A program made the position numbers and the translations under genes. Under the pieces are notes generated by a model. It was given only the letters and a program-made list of their open reading frames with translations, was not told the origin of the DNA and made no database searches. 64,000 nt of DNA from Bifidobacterium sp. ESL0800 (GTDB taxonomy: Bacteria > Actinomycetota > Actinomycetes > Actinomycetales > Bifidobacteriaceae). Shown one piece after another: positions 1 to 9,108 of this stretch (its first letter is position 1; each line of letters starts with the position of its first letter). The DNA lies in the NCBI RefSeq assembly GCF_029395355.1, contig NZ_CP113913.1:1178001-1242000 (forward strand). Direction: 5' to 3'.

Positions 1-2707
1 GGGAGAGCGACCCGAAGTTGTTGAGGTTGCCGTCCTGCTGCAGGAATCCGAAGACACCGTTAATGGGTTCGAGCTGCCCCAACAGTTCCTTGTCGGCCAT
101 CAAGGCCGCGGCGGGCATGTCGAGGTTGTAGTGCTCAATATAGTCCTCGTCCGGTCGATACGCGATATGGTATGTCCCGTTGGTCAGCACCAAAGGCTGC
201 GAAACGACCTGCCCATTGACGTTGATTTCGGCGTTACGGCTGCGAGGCAGCTTCACCGTCACGCTCTGGCCGAACGGCACCTCGACGTCCAACGTGACCG
301 TATGCCGCGCGTCGCTTTCCAGCTGGTACTCGACGCGCAAATCACCGTAGGAGCTGCGATAATGGCCACGCACGTGCTTCAACCGATAGTCGAATTGCGG
401 GGCGAGGGCGACAGTTCGATACCCGTCCTCATGCCCGGCGATGCCCAGCACGTAGCGATACACCCACTCCATGATCGCGCCGATGGAATAGTGGTTGAGC
501 GAGTTCATTCCGGCAGGGTTCATCGAACCGTCGGCAAGCACGGAATTCCAACGCTCCCAGACGGTCGTGGCTCCGAGGTTGACCTCGTAGAGCCAGCTGG
601 GGAAATCCTCGTTCAGGAAAATCTGAGTGGCGAGTTTGTGCTGCCCGTTGTCCGAAAGGACCTGGCAGATCAGCGGCGTGCCGACGAACCCGGTCTTCAG
701 ATGGTTGTTGTCCTTGTCAAGGCGGGTGACCAGATCGGCCAGAACCCGCTGTTTCTGGTCTTCCGGCACCAGGTCGAAATAGAGGGCCAGTGCGTAGGCG
801 GTCTGCGTGTCGATGGCCAGGCGGCCGTTGGCGGTGATGTATTCCTTGGCGATGGCCGCTTTGATGGCCTTGGCCTGAGAAGCGTAGTGCTCCGCGTCTT
901 CATCGTGGCCAAGCAGTTTCGCGCTGCGGGCGACGATGGAGCTGGAATAGAAGTAATACACCGAGGCGATGAAATCCTCGTCGGTCCTGCCGGTCGGCAT
1001 CGCCGGGTTCTCGCCGTCCATGGAAAGCCAATCGCCGAACTGGAAGCAGCCGGTCCACAGGTTCTTCGTCTTGGTGGCCTTGCCGATCCAATCGACCCAC
1101 GATTTCATGGCCCGGTAGTTCTGGCGCAGGATCGCCGGGTCGCCGTAGGCCTCAAAGACGTTCCACGGCACGATGGTCGCTGCATCGCCCCACACGGCGG
1201 CTCCCCCGTCGTCCACGCCCATGGCCGGCGCGTACATCGTAAGCATGCCGTCATGCTGGGCCTGTTCGATGCCCATGTCCTTGGCGTATTTCTTGTAGAA
1301 GGCGTAGGCGTCCATGTTGAGCACGGCGGTGGCGGAGAACACGTCGGCGTCGCCGGACCAGCCGAGGCGTTCGTCGCGCTGCGGGCAATCGGTGGGCACG
1401 TCGAAGAAGTTGCTCTTCTGGCTCCACAGGATATTGCTCAACAGCCGATTGACCTTGGGGTTGTCGGTTTCGATGCCGCCGGTGACGTCCATCTTGGAGA
1501 ACATGACGGCCGCGCGGAAGTCCTCGGCCTTCACCGGCTTGGTGTTGCCGGTGACCTTGACGTAACGGTAGCCGTAGTAAGTGAAATGCGGGCGCACCCA
1601 CTTCTCCTCGCCGTCGGAAGTGTACTTGAGGGCGGCACGCGCCTCGCGCAGGTTGTCGCGGTAGAAGTTGCCATTCTGCAAAATCTCGCCGACCTGCAAC
1701 GTAACCGTTGTGCCTTTGGGTTCGCGGTTGAAGAACTCGGGCCATCCTGCCTGGTTCTGGCCGAAATCGAGCACGGTCTCGCCGGCGGGTGTAGTGATGA
1801 TTTCTTTGACGGGCAGATACTCGTCGATGGTGATCGGCGGACTCAGGCGGTCGGCGAGCATGTCGGTGGGATGGTCCACGGTTACCGCGGGTTGCCAGTT
1901 GCCGACCTGAATCGTATCGTCATAGTCCTCGCCATAGTAGATGGCCGATTTGGTGACCTTGCCCGAAGTCGTTTCCCACGACGGATCGGTGGCGATAACC
2001 TTTTCGCTGCCGTCGTCATAGCGCAGGCGCAGCTCGGCGATGGCCATCTGCCGGTCGCCATAAATCGCGTCACGTCCGCCGTCAAAGCCGAAGTTGCCCT
2101 TGTACCAGCCATCGGCCAGCGAGAAGAGCAACTCGTGCGGCTTGGCTGCAAAATCGTTGCCAGTAACCGTGTCGCTCAAGTCATAGGTCTGCACCTGCAC
2201 GAGCTTGTCGTAGGCCGTGGTGCCTGGAGCCAGGTATTCGTCGCCGATTTTTTCGCCGTCCAGATATGCTTCATAAAGACCAAGGCCGGTGACATAGAGA
2301 CGGGCGGAAGCGACATGCTTGCCGGTCTCGAAACGGCGACGCAGCAATGTGTTCTGCAGGTCCTTGTCGGGGTTGCCGATCCAAGAGCCGGCAAACGGCT
2401 CATCCATCTTGCCAGTCTCGAAGAAGGTCGTGCCTTCGATTTCGTTTTCGCCGTCTTTGAGCATTACGGTGACGGTGTAGCGGGTGCGCGGCGACAAATC
2501 AAGCGCCACGTCGAAGACGTTATCTTCGTATTGCTGCCACCGCGAATCGTAGACGGTCTCGCTCTCCGAGATGACCGCGCGTTTCAAGACGTCGGTATGT
2601 TCGCCCTCACCATCGAGCCGAGCTGCGAATTCGATGCGTATCGGGCCTGCGAAATCGTAGCCGATCGGCTCGCGCATATGGTTAATCGAAATATCCGACA
2701 CTTCCAT
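1..2707 (-). CDS. Alpha-L-rhamnosidase, GH78 (3' end cut by window edge)
   Basis: Secretion-signal-free glycoside hydrolase expected to release terminal alpha-L-rhamnose from plant glycosides in the cytoplasm. The frame is open from the ATG at 2707 to base 2 (902 codons visible, no stop), so the C-terminus lies outside the window. An N-terminal beta-sandwich region is followed by an (alpha/alpha)6 barrel carrying the GH78 signature RDERLGWSGDA (about residues 443-453, general acid Glu), then VWERW (about 716, general base Glu) and SLNHYSIGA. A C-terminal beta domain begins near residue 830. A strong AAGGAGGTT three bases before the ATG fixes the start. It is the last visible gene of the sugar operon, 26 bp after a GH3 gene. 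Confidence 0.93.
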   Translation of the reverse strand, partial: MEVSDISINHMREPIGYDFAGPIRIEFAARLDGEGEHTDVLKRAVISESETVYDSRWQQYEDNVFDVALDLSPRTRYTVTVMLKDGENEIEGTTFFETGKMDEPFAGSWIGNPDKDLQNTLLRRRFETGKHVASARLYVTGLGLYEAYLDGEKIGDEYLAPGTTAYDKLVQVQTYDLSDTVTGNDFAAKPHELLFSLADGWYKGNFGFDGGRDAIYGDRQMAIAELRLRYDDGSEKVIATDPSWETTSGKVTKSAIYYGEDYDDTIQVGNWQPAVTVDHPTDMLADRLSPPITIDEYLPVKEIITTPAGETVLDFGQNQAGWPEFFNREPKGTTVTLQVGEILQNGNFYRDNLREARAALKYTSDGEEKWVRPHFTYYGYRYVKVTGNTKPVKAEDFRAAVMFSKMDVTGGIETDNPKVNRLLSNILWSQKSNFFDVPTDCPQRDERLGWSGDADVFSATAVLNMDAYAFYKKYAKDMGIEQAQHDGMLTMYAPAMGVDDGGAAVWGDAATIVPWNVFEAYGDPAILRQNYRAMKSWVDWIGKATKTKNLWTGCFQFGDWLSMDGENPAMPTGRTDEDFIASVYYFYSSSIVARSAKLLGHDEDAEHYASQAKAIKAAIAKEYITANGRLAIDTQTAYALALYFDLVPEDQKQRVLADLVTRLDKDNNHLKTGFVGTPLICQVLSDNGQHKLATQIFLNEDFPSWLYEVNLGATTVWERWNSVLADGSMNPAGMNSLNHYSIGAIMEWVYRYVLGIAGHEDGYRTVALAPQFDYRLKHVRGHYRSSYGDLRVEYQLESDARHTVTLDVEVPFGQSVTVKLPRSRNAEINVNGQVVSQPLVLTNGTYHIAYRPDEDYIEHYNLDMPAAALMADKELLGQLEPINGVFGFLQQDGNLNNFGSLS

Positions 2708-2733
2708 CACAACCTCCTTGGTTTCCATTTGCC

Positions 2734-4440
2734 TTACAGGCGCGTCTCAAAATGGCCGCAGAAGGGATCGACGGGGCTCTTGCCTTCGAATTTCTCCTTG
2801 CCGGTCATCTTGCGCACGATCGCGTCGATGGTCACATCGTTGCCGGTGTAGGCGTTGACGTAGGTGGAGACCATCGGGATGTCATAGAGATGGTAGGGGT
2901 TGCAGGTCGAGACGAAGACCGTGGGGATGCTGCGCATGAACCACGGCGCGTCGGCGGCCATGAGGTGGATCCAGTCGAGACGCGTCGTCGTCTGGTTGCT
3001 GGCGGTTTCGACGTTGGCGACGTAGAAGGCGAGGTCGAAACGATCCTCCTCTTCCTTGACGCCGCCTTCGAAGACCTCCTGGAAATCGAGGTGCTTACGG
3101 TCGAATATAGTGACTTTGAAGCCCTCGCCCTCGAGCTTTTTCTTGAATTTGTCGGCGACCAGACCGCCTTCCTTGAAGCCGCCGTCGTCGGTGTCGCCAA
3201 GCACGACCAGGCGCACGCGCGGGTACTTCTTCGGGGTGATCGGCAGGATATTGTCACGGTCCTTGACCAGCGTGACCGATTTCGCGGCGAGATCGGCGGC
3301 AAGTCTGCCATGTTCCTCGAGTTTCAGATCAAAGTCGGGCGAGGACGGGTTCTTAAGCTTGCCGTCCGTGCCCATGACGCCTTGGGCCACCTTGGTGGCG
3401 ACGATGCGAGTGACGGCCTCGTCGACGCGTTCCATCGGCAGCGTGCCGTTCGAGACCGCCTCGCGCACGTAGCCGTAATCTTCATCGATGTCCTTGTTGA
3501 ACAGGATCATGTCAATGCCGGCGTTGATGGTGGTCGGCAGCGCCTGCGAGCGTGGCATGATGTCATTGTAACCGATCATCGGCGTGGCGTCGGTGATGGC
3601 AAGCCCATTGAACTTCAGCTGACCACGCAGCAAACCATCAATCAACAGCCTGGACACGGAAGCGGGACGCAGATCCTTGTCTTCGATGCCCGGGCACAGG
3701 CGGCGTTCCCACGCGGGCTGCATGATGTGGGCAATCATGACTGCAGGCAGTCCGCGCTCGATCAAGTGACGGTAGATCTGTCCGTACGATTCCATCCATT
3801 TCTCGACACTCAGAGAGTTGATGGAGCTTAAGAGGTGCTGGTCACGCTCATCGACGCCGTCGCCGGGGAAGTGCTTGGCCACGGGGATGATGTCGTTGGC
3901 CTTGAAGCCTTCGATCTCGGCGTCGGACATGGCGATGATCGTGCTTTCGTCGCTGCCGAAGGTACGGGTGTTCATGATCGGGTTGCGGAAGTTCAGATCG
4001 AGGTCAACGATCGGCGAGAACGACATGTTGCCACCGACCTGACGCGCCTCATATCCGGAGACATCGCCGAGTTCATAGGCTTGATGGGGATCGGCCGTAG
4101 CGGCGACCTGCATCGGACGGCCGAACCACGTGCCTTCGGCGACCAAACCGTTGCCGCCGGCCTCAAGGTTCGCCGCGATGAAGAGCGGAATCCTGCTATT
4201 CCCCTGGCACGTCGCCACTTTATGCTGCAGCTTGCCGGCCTTGTCCGGTCGATACATGATGCCACCGGGATGATATCGATCGATAAAATCCTTCAAGCGG
4301 GAATCGTCACCTTCTTGACCGATGACAAAAAACAGCTGGCCTATCTTCTCCTCATCGCTCATGCCTGCGACGACACGGTTGACAAAATCAATCTGTTGCG
4401 CCGACAGGCGATACGGCCCTGCAGCTAAATCCAATCCCAA
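2734..4440 (-). CDS. Glycoside hydrolase family 3, NagZ/beta-N-acetylhexosaminidase-like
   Basis: 568-residue GH3 protein with an N-terminal TIM-barrel like that of beta-N-acetylglucosaminidases and a short C-terminal alpha/beta domain. Seen: KHFPGDG near residue 190, DERDQH just after it (the Asp-His pair that replaces a classical acid/base in NagZ-type enzymes), and GLAITDA near 290 carrying the presumed Asp nucleophile. The usual KHFPGHG has Asp in place of the first His. No signal peptide, so it is likely cytoplasmic. Start is a TTG preceded by GGGGAG at 4447-4452; the nearest upstream ATG is out of frame. It sits between GH3 and GH78 genes in one operon, so the true substrate may be a plant glycoside rather than a murein sugar. 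Confidence 0.8.
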   Translation of the reverse strand: MGLDLAAGPYRLSAQQIDFVNRVVAGMSDEEKIGQLFFVIGQEGDDSRLKDFIDRYHPGGIMYRPDKAGKLQHKVATCQGNSRIPLFIAANLEAGGNGLVAEGTWFGRPMQVAATADPHQAYELGDVSGYEARQVGGNMSFSPIVDLDLNFRNPIMNTRTFGSDESTIIAMSDAEIEGFKANDIIPVAKHFPGDGVDERDQHLLSSINSLSVEKWMESYGQIYRHLIERGLPAVMIAHIMQPAWERRLCPGIEDKDLRPASVSRLLIDGLLRGQLKFNGLAITDATPMIGYNDIMPRSQALPTTINAGIDMILFNKDIDEDYGYVREAVSNGTLPMERVDEAVTRIVATKVAQGVMGTDGKLKNPSSPDFDLKLEEHGRLAADLAAKSVTLVKDRDNILPITPKKYPRVRLVVLGDTDDGGFKEGGLVADKFKKKLEGEGFKVTIFDRKHLDFQEVFEGGVKEEEDRFDLAFYVANVETASNQTTTRLDWIHLMAADAPWFMRSIPTVFVSTCNPYHLYDIPMVSTYVNAYTGNDVTIDAIVRKMTGKEKFEGKSPVDPFCGHFETRL

Positions 4441-4469
4441 CGTACACTCCCCAACATCAAACCGTCCGA

Positions 4470-4515
4470 AAGATTCCGGCCATCACATCAAGCGAATGCC
4501 GAAAACCGGAATCTT
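4470..4515 (-). promoter_or_regulatory. Intercistronic stem-loop between the two GH3 genes
   Basis: Perfect 10-bp inverted repeat: AAGATTCCGG (4470-4479) against CCGGAATCTT (4506-4515) with a 26-nt loop, inside the 88-bp gap between the two GH3 genes. No U-run follows on the minus strand, so it looks like an mRNA-stabilising or processing hairpin rather than a full terminator. Confidence 0.55.
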
Positions 4516-4528
4516 GATTTTCTCAAAT

Positions 4529-6775
4529 CTACTTATTCCTCAATTGTCCATAGGCCTTCAGCAGATAGCCCGGAACCTCCGTGCCCGGCTTGCCCATGAG
4601 CACACCGAACGAATTGATGGGAGTTCCTGCGAGCAAAGACATCAGCAGCGCATCATCGGTCGGCAACTTGGGCGCCTTGCCTTTTGCAGCGTCCGCTTCC
4701 ATCTGCTCGATCGCCTTGGCACCAAGCGGATCCTCCTGCCACTGCGAGAAGAAGGACCATTCGCTCAATGGCAGGGATTTGCCGTCACCGTCAAGACGAA
4801 CCTCGACACTCTGGACAATGTCACGGCTGGAAGTCCCCACTTCGATGCCATAAACGCCAGGTTCAACATGCCAGTCGTGATATTCGTCGGACCAATAGGC
4901 GAACGACCGTGCGTCAAGCTGAATCGAGACCGTCTTCGACTCGCCCGACTTAAGGAACACCTTTTTGAATCCTTTGAGCTCATGACGTGGGCGCTGGACC
5001 TCGCTTTGACCGGGTGCGACGTAGATCTCGACGGTCTGCGAGGCGGCGACATTGGACGTATTGGTGACGGTGACCTCCACCAACGCGGCGCACGATCCGG
5101 TCTTATCGACCTCTATGTCGCTGAACTTGAAATCGGCATAGCTCAGGCCGTAGCCAAAGGGATAGGCCACAGGCTTATCGAAGGTATCGTAATATCGATA
5201 ACCGACGAACACGCCTTCGCCGTAGTCCACATTGCGGGCGCCACCCGGCCAATTCATGATTGTCGGATCATCCTGCAGTTTCATGGGAATCGTTTCGGCA
5301 AGCTTTCCGGAGGGGCTGACGTCGCCTTCGATGATGTCGGCCAGCGCCTCGCCTCCGGCCTGTCCGAGCAACCAGGATTCCAGAATCCCCTGGGCCTTGT
5401 CACGCCACGGGGCCACGGAGACCACGCCACCGTTGGAAAGCACCACCACGACATGGCTGTTGATTGCCGATACCTGCGTCAGCAAGTCAATCTGCTTGGC
5501 AGGCAGGTCCAGACTCGTCCGGTCGCCGCCTTCCGACTCCATCTCATCAGGCAGACCTATGAACATCAGTACGGTATCCGCCCCTTTCACGGTATTCAGC
5601 GCTTCTTTGGTCAACTGCTCATCCTGAGGTTTGTCGTCCAATGTGAAACCGGGAGCAAAGTCGAATTGAATGCCGCGAGACGAAAGCGCATCGAGGAAGC
5701 TCGACAACCTGGTCGGATTGATGTGGGAGGAGCCGCCACCCTGATAACGAGGGGTACGGGCAAACTCGCCGATTACGGCGAGATGCCGGTCTTTGCCGAC
5801 CGGCAGGATGCCACCCTCGTTCTTGAGCATGACAATCGATTCCTGTGCGGCACGGCGAGCCGTTTCATGATGGGCATCAACGTCGTAACGGTAGCCTTCG
5901 GCGCTCATGGACTTATGGGCCTTGCCCATCAGGTCAAGCACCCCGGAAGCCATTCGGTCGAGCTGGACGACATCGATACGGCCATCACGTACCGCATCGA
6001 CGATCTGGCTGTCGGTATCGGTGGGCGGCATTTCCAAGTTCATGCCCGCGTTCAGGGCATCGACCCGGTTATGGTCCGCTCCCCAATCGCTCAGGACGAT
6101 TCCCTTGAATCCCCATTCCTTGCGCAGGATATCGGTGAGCAGCCAATGGTTCTGTGCCGCGTACACGCCGTTGATGCGGTTATAGGAACACATCACCGTC
6201 CACGGCTGCGCGGTTTTGACAATGTATTCGAAGGCAGGGAAATAGATTTCACGCATCGCGCGTTCGGAGACATTGGCGGAGACGCGCATACGATCGGTCT
6301 CCTGGTTGTTGACGGCGAAATGCTTCAACGACGTGCCGACGCCTTCCGACTGGATGCCGGTGACCATGCCGACCGCGACATGGCCGGAAAGATAGGGATC
6401 CTCACTCCAGAACTCGAAGCAACGTCCGCCCAGGGGGCTGCGTTTGATATTGACTCCGGGACCGAGAATCACCGCGACCTGCTCCTGCACGCATTCCTCT
6501 CCCATCGCACGTCCGACCTCATCGACCAGTTGCGGATTCCATGAGCTGGACAGTCCGGCAGCCGGAGGGAAGCACGTGGCAGGAACCGATTTCGTTTCAA
6601 AAGAACCCGATGAATTCGCCGCCTTGCGCAAGCCGTGAGGGCCATCAGTGACCATATAGCCGGGAACACCTTTATCGGCAATTGCCTGCAGGTGCCACGA
6701 ATCCCCACCGGACGTCAGGCTTGCCTTTTCTTCCAGCGTGAAATCATCGAGCGACCAACGCGTACTTGCGCTCAT
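4529..6775 (-). CDS. Beta-glucosidase-type glycoside hydrolase, GH3 (BglB-like)
   Basis: 748-residue cytoplasmic GH3 enzyme, expected to remove beta-linked glucose (or xylose) from short glycosides. Domain order: GH3 N-terminal barrel (about 15-300), GH3 C-terminal domain (about 330-540), fibronectin III-like domain (about 590-660). Seen motifs: KHFAVNNQE near 151-159 and VLSDW with Asp230 as the expected nucleophile. No PA14 insertion is present. The start chosen is ATG at 6775 with AGGAAAG upstream; a longer frame to 6826 lacks a ribosome site. It follows the alpha-xylosidase gene after a 90-bp gap containing a hairpin, in the middle of the sugar operon. Exact substrate not decided by sequence. 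Confidence 0.92.
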   Translation of the reverse strand: MSASTRWSLDDFTLEEKASLTSGGDSWHLQAIADKGVPGYMVTDGPHGLRKAANSSGSFETKSVPATCFPPAAGLSSSWNPQLVDEVGRAMGEECVQEQVAVILGPGVNIKRSPLGGRCFEFWSEDPYLSGHVAVGMVTGIQSEGVGTSLKHFAVNNQETDRMRVSANVSERAMREIYFPAFEYIVKTAQPWTVMCSYNRINGVYAAQNHWLLTDILRKEWGFKGIVLSDWGADHNRVDALNAGMNLEMPPTDTDSQIVDAVRDGRIDVVQLDRMASGVLDLMGKAHKSMSAEGYRYDVDAHHETARRAAQESIVMLKNEGGILPVGKDRHLAVIGEFARTPRYQGGGSSHINPTRLSSFLDALSSRGIQFDFAPGFTLDDKPQDEQLTKEALNTVKGADTVLMFIGLPDEMESEGGDRTSLDLPAKQIDLLTQVSAINSHVVVVLSNGGVVSVAPWRDKAQGILESWLLGQAGGEALADIIEGDVSPSGKLAETIPMKLQDDPTIMNWPGGARNVDYGEGVFVGYRYYDTFDKPVAYPFGYGLSYADFKFSDIEVDKTGSCAALVEVTVTNTSNVAASQTVEIYVAPGQSEVQRPRHELKGFKKVFLKSGESKTVSIQLDARSFAYWSDEYHDWHVEPGVYGIEVGTSSRDIVQSVEVRLDGDGKSLPLSEWSFFSQWQEDPLGAKAIEQMEADAAKGKAPKLPTDDALLMSLLAGTPINSFGVLMGKPGTEVPGYLLKAYGQLRNK

Positions 6776-6804
6776 ATCTTCTCTCTTTCCTTTATATGAC
6801 CAAG

Positions 6805-6850
6805 CAGGCAATCCAGCAGGCGCCATTCGTTGGAACCGCCGGATCGCCTG
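6805..6850 (-). promoter_or_regulatory. Intercistronic stem-loop between GH31 and GH3 genes
   Basis: CAGGCAATCC (6805-6814) faces GGATCGCCTG (6841-6850). The single mismatch is A/C on the plus strand but a U-G wobble in minus-strand RNA, the strand of the operon. Inner pairings GGCG/CGCC and CCA/TGG extend the hairpin to a 5-nt loop. No terminator U-run follows. Confidence 0.55.
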
Positions 6851-6865
6851 ATTACCGATACCCGA

Positions 6866-8911
6866 TTATTCCTGTTCGTTTAGCGGATCGGCGCCGGGGC
6901 GCACCAGCACCGGCAAGGTGTGATAGTCGTAGGTCTGCCTATACCAACGGCCGGGCTCATAGCTCTCACCGGTGATGAGGTTCTTCCACGGCTCGCCTGC
7001 GTGCTCGCCGCCAGCGTCCGGCACATAGAAACGCGCCGCGCCGTCTTCGGAAAAGACCGGTGCCACCAGGATGTCGTCACCCAGCATGTACTGGGTATCG
7101 ATGTCCTCGCAAGTCGGATCGTCCTGGAATTCCAAAACCATCGAACGCATCATCGGCACGCCCGTCTCGTGGGTCTCGTGCGACATACGCACCAGATACG
7201 GAACCAGACGTTGCTTCAATTCGGTGAATTCACGGGCCACGTCCACCGCCTCGTCGCCATACAGCCACGGCACCTTGTACTCACGCGACCCGTGGTAACG
7301 AGAATGGGAAGACAACAGCCCGAATTGCGTCCAACGCTTGTACAGATCCGGCGTCGGCTTGTCTTCAAAACCGGCGATATCATGGCTCCAATACCCGAAA
7401 CCGGACATGCCGAATGAAAGCCCGGCACGCAGCGACTCCGCCATCGACGGATAGTTGGAGGAGTTGTCGCCACCCCAATGAACCGGGTACTGCTGGCCGC
7501 CGACCGTCGCGGAACGAGCGAAAAGAATGGCGTTCTCCTTGCCCTTCTGCTCACAGATCAGATCATAAACCGCCTTGTTGTAGAGCTGGGCATAATAGTT
7601 GTGCATCAGCTTCGGATCGGAACCGTCAAAATAAACCACGTCCTTGACGGGAATGCGCTCACCGAAATCGGTCTTGAAGCAATCCACACCCTGATCCATC
7701 AGGTGACGCAACTTGCTCTGATACCATTTCACTGCCTCGGGATTCGTGAAGTCGACGATGGCCATACCGGCCTGCCACTTGTCCCATTGCCAGACCTGGC
7801 CATTGGTACGTTTGATGAAATAACCACCTTTCGCGCCTTCCTCGAACAACGGGGACTTCTGGCCGATATAAGGATTGATCCACACGCACACTTTGATACC
7901 GCGGTCGTGCAGCTTCTTCAAAAGGCCCTCGGGATCGGGGAACTTGTCCGAATCCCACTCGAAGTTGCACCACTCCAGCTCCTTCATCCAACGACAATCG
8001 AAGTGGAAGACGCTCAACGGGATATGTCGCTCGGCCATGCCGTCGACGAACTTCATCACCGTTTCCTCGTCGTAATCAGTGGTGAACGAGGTGGAAAGCC
8101 AAAGCCCATAACTCCATTCCGGCACCAGCGGCGCCTTGCCCGTCAAATCGGTATAGGTGTTGAGCACATCCTTCATCGAGGAGCCGCCGATGACGCAATA
8201 GGTCATCTCCTGGCCTTCAAGCGAGAACTGGACGCGCTGCACACGATCCGAGCCGATCTCAAAACTCACCTTGCCCGGGCTGTCGACGAAGACGCCGTAG
8301 TTGCGGTTGCTCATATAGAACGGGACGTTCTTGTAAGCCTGATCAGTGGCCGTACCGCCGTCGGCGTTCCAGACATCGACGCTCTGGCCATTCTTCACGA
8401 AGTTGGTGAAGCGCTCGCCGAGTCCGTAGATCTTCTCGCCGACCCCCATATCCAGTTGTTCTGAAATATAGGCGGCACCATCCGAATCGGTCACCAACGC
8501 CTTGGAACGGAATCCCGCTCCGGTCAACGGCTTTCCGTCATAGTAAAAACGGAAATCATGCTTCTTGCCCTTTCCGATCTTGAGGCTGGTGTGTCCGGAG
8601 GTAAAGGTCCAGGCTTCGTCGTTCTCCTCGATATCGACGTCCGGATCATTGGTATTGAGCGGGAAGGTCGGACAATGGCTGCGGTCTTCCTTGTAATTGA
8701 CTATTCTCGTGGAGATGATGTCAGGACGCGGGCTGGTCACCTCGACCGTCATGATCCCGCCGTCCAGCGTCATTCCGGTTTCGAAAATCGGGAAATTATA
8801 CGAGCAATACAGCGTAAGCTTCTTCGGTTCGATCTTGGCGGTGTAGACGTTCGCTGCATATTTGACGTCGAAACCGTCACGTACCAACCACTCACCATTT
8901 GAAAATTTCAT
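6866..8911 (-). CDS. yicI: Alpha-xylosidase, GH31 (YicI-like)
   Basis: 681-residue cytoplasmic GH31 enzyme that cleaves terminal alpha-xylosyl residues, for example from xyloglucan oligosaccharides (isoprimeverose) or other plant xylosides. Seen: KTDFGE with Asp415 as nucleophile and HWGGD with Asp482 as acid/base, at almost the same positions as in E. coli YicI; an N-terminal beta domain (1-250), the catalytic barrel (about 255-580) and a proximal C-terminal beta domain. It is about 90 residues shorter than YicI at the C-terminus. ATG with AAGGGAAAC upstream. Second enzyme class in the operon, directly after the binding-protein gene and its hairpin. Confidence 0.93.
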   Translation of the reverse strand: MKFSNGEWLVRDGFDVKYAANVYTAKIEPKKLTLYCSYNFPIFETGMTLDGGIMTVEVTSPRPDIISTRIVNYKEDRSHCPTFPLNTNDPDVDIEENDEAWTFTSGHTSLKIGKGKKHDFRFYYDGKPLTGAGFRSKALVTDSDGAAYISEQLDMGVGEKIYGLGERFTNFVKNGQSVDVWNADGGTATDQAYKNVPFYMSNRNYGVFVDSPGKVSFEIGSDRVQRVQFSLEGQEMTYCVIGGSSMKDVLNTYTDLTGKAPLVPEWSYGLWLSTSFTTDYDEETVMKFVDGMAERHIPLSVFHFDCRWMKELEWCNFEWDSDKFPDPEGLLKKLHDRGIKVCVWINPYIGQKSPLFEEGAKGGYFIKRTNGQVWQWDKWQAGMAIVDFTNPEAVKWYQSKLRHLMDQGVDCFKTDFGERIPVKDVVYFDGSDPKLMHNYYAQLYNKAVYDLICEQKGKENAILFARSATVGGQQYPVHWGGDNSSNYPSMAESLRAGLSFGMSGFGYWSHDIAGFEDKPTPDLYKRWTQFGLLSSHSRYHGSREYKVPWLYGDEAVDVAREFTELKQRLVPYLVRMSHETHETGVPMMRSMVLEFQDDPTCEDIDTQYMLGDDILVAPVFSEDGAARFYVPDAGGEHAGEPWKNLITGESYEPGRWYRQTYDYHTLPVLVRPGADPLNEQE

Positions 8912-8998
8912 TGTTTCCCTTAACTTCGTTATCAGGCCCTCGCCGCAGATACTAGAGGAACGGAACCTTATATCCTTGATTGATGAACCCGGATTCGG

Positions 8999-9055
8999 CA
9001 GTTGACATTATGCAGCTGAGATGGCATTGCCTCTCTCGGCTCATAATGTCAGCTG
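8999..9055 (-). promoter_or_regulatory. Long intercistronic hairpin after the binding-protein gene
   Basis: CAGTTGACATTATG (8999-9012) faces CATAATGTCAGCTG (9042-9055) with one G-T pair; the helix continues through 9014-9021 / 9034-9041 with one bulged base, giving a stem of about 22 bp around a 12-nt loop. It starts 53 nt after the stop of the binding-protein gene and lies 87 nt before the alpha-xylosidase ATG. No U-tract follows. This is the position and shape expected of a hairpin that protects the binding-protein mRNA and lowers downstream expression. Confidence 0.65.
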
Positions 9056-9108
9056 CTTCATCCAAGTTCCGGAATCATGCACCTAAAAGGTGCCGATCAG
9101 ACCACCCG

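Noticed and set aside
4470..4515. Intercistronic hairpins of the sugar operon as rho-independent terminators
   Set aside because: None of the three is followed by a U-run on the operon strand, so processing or stabilising roles fit better.
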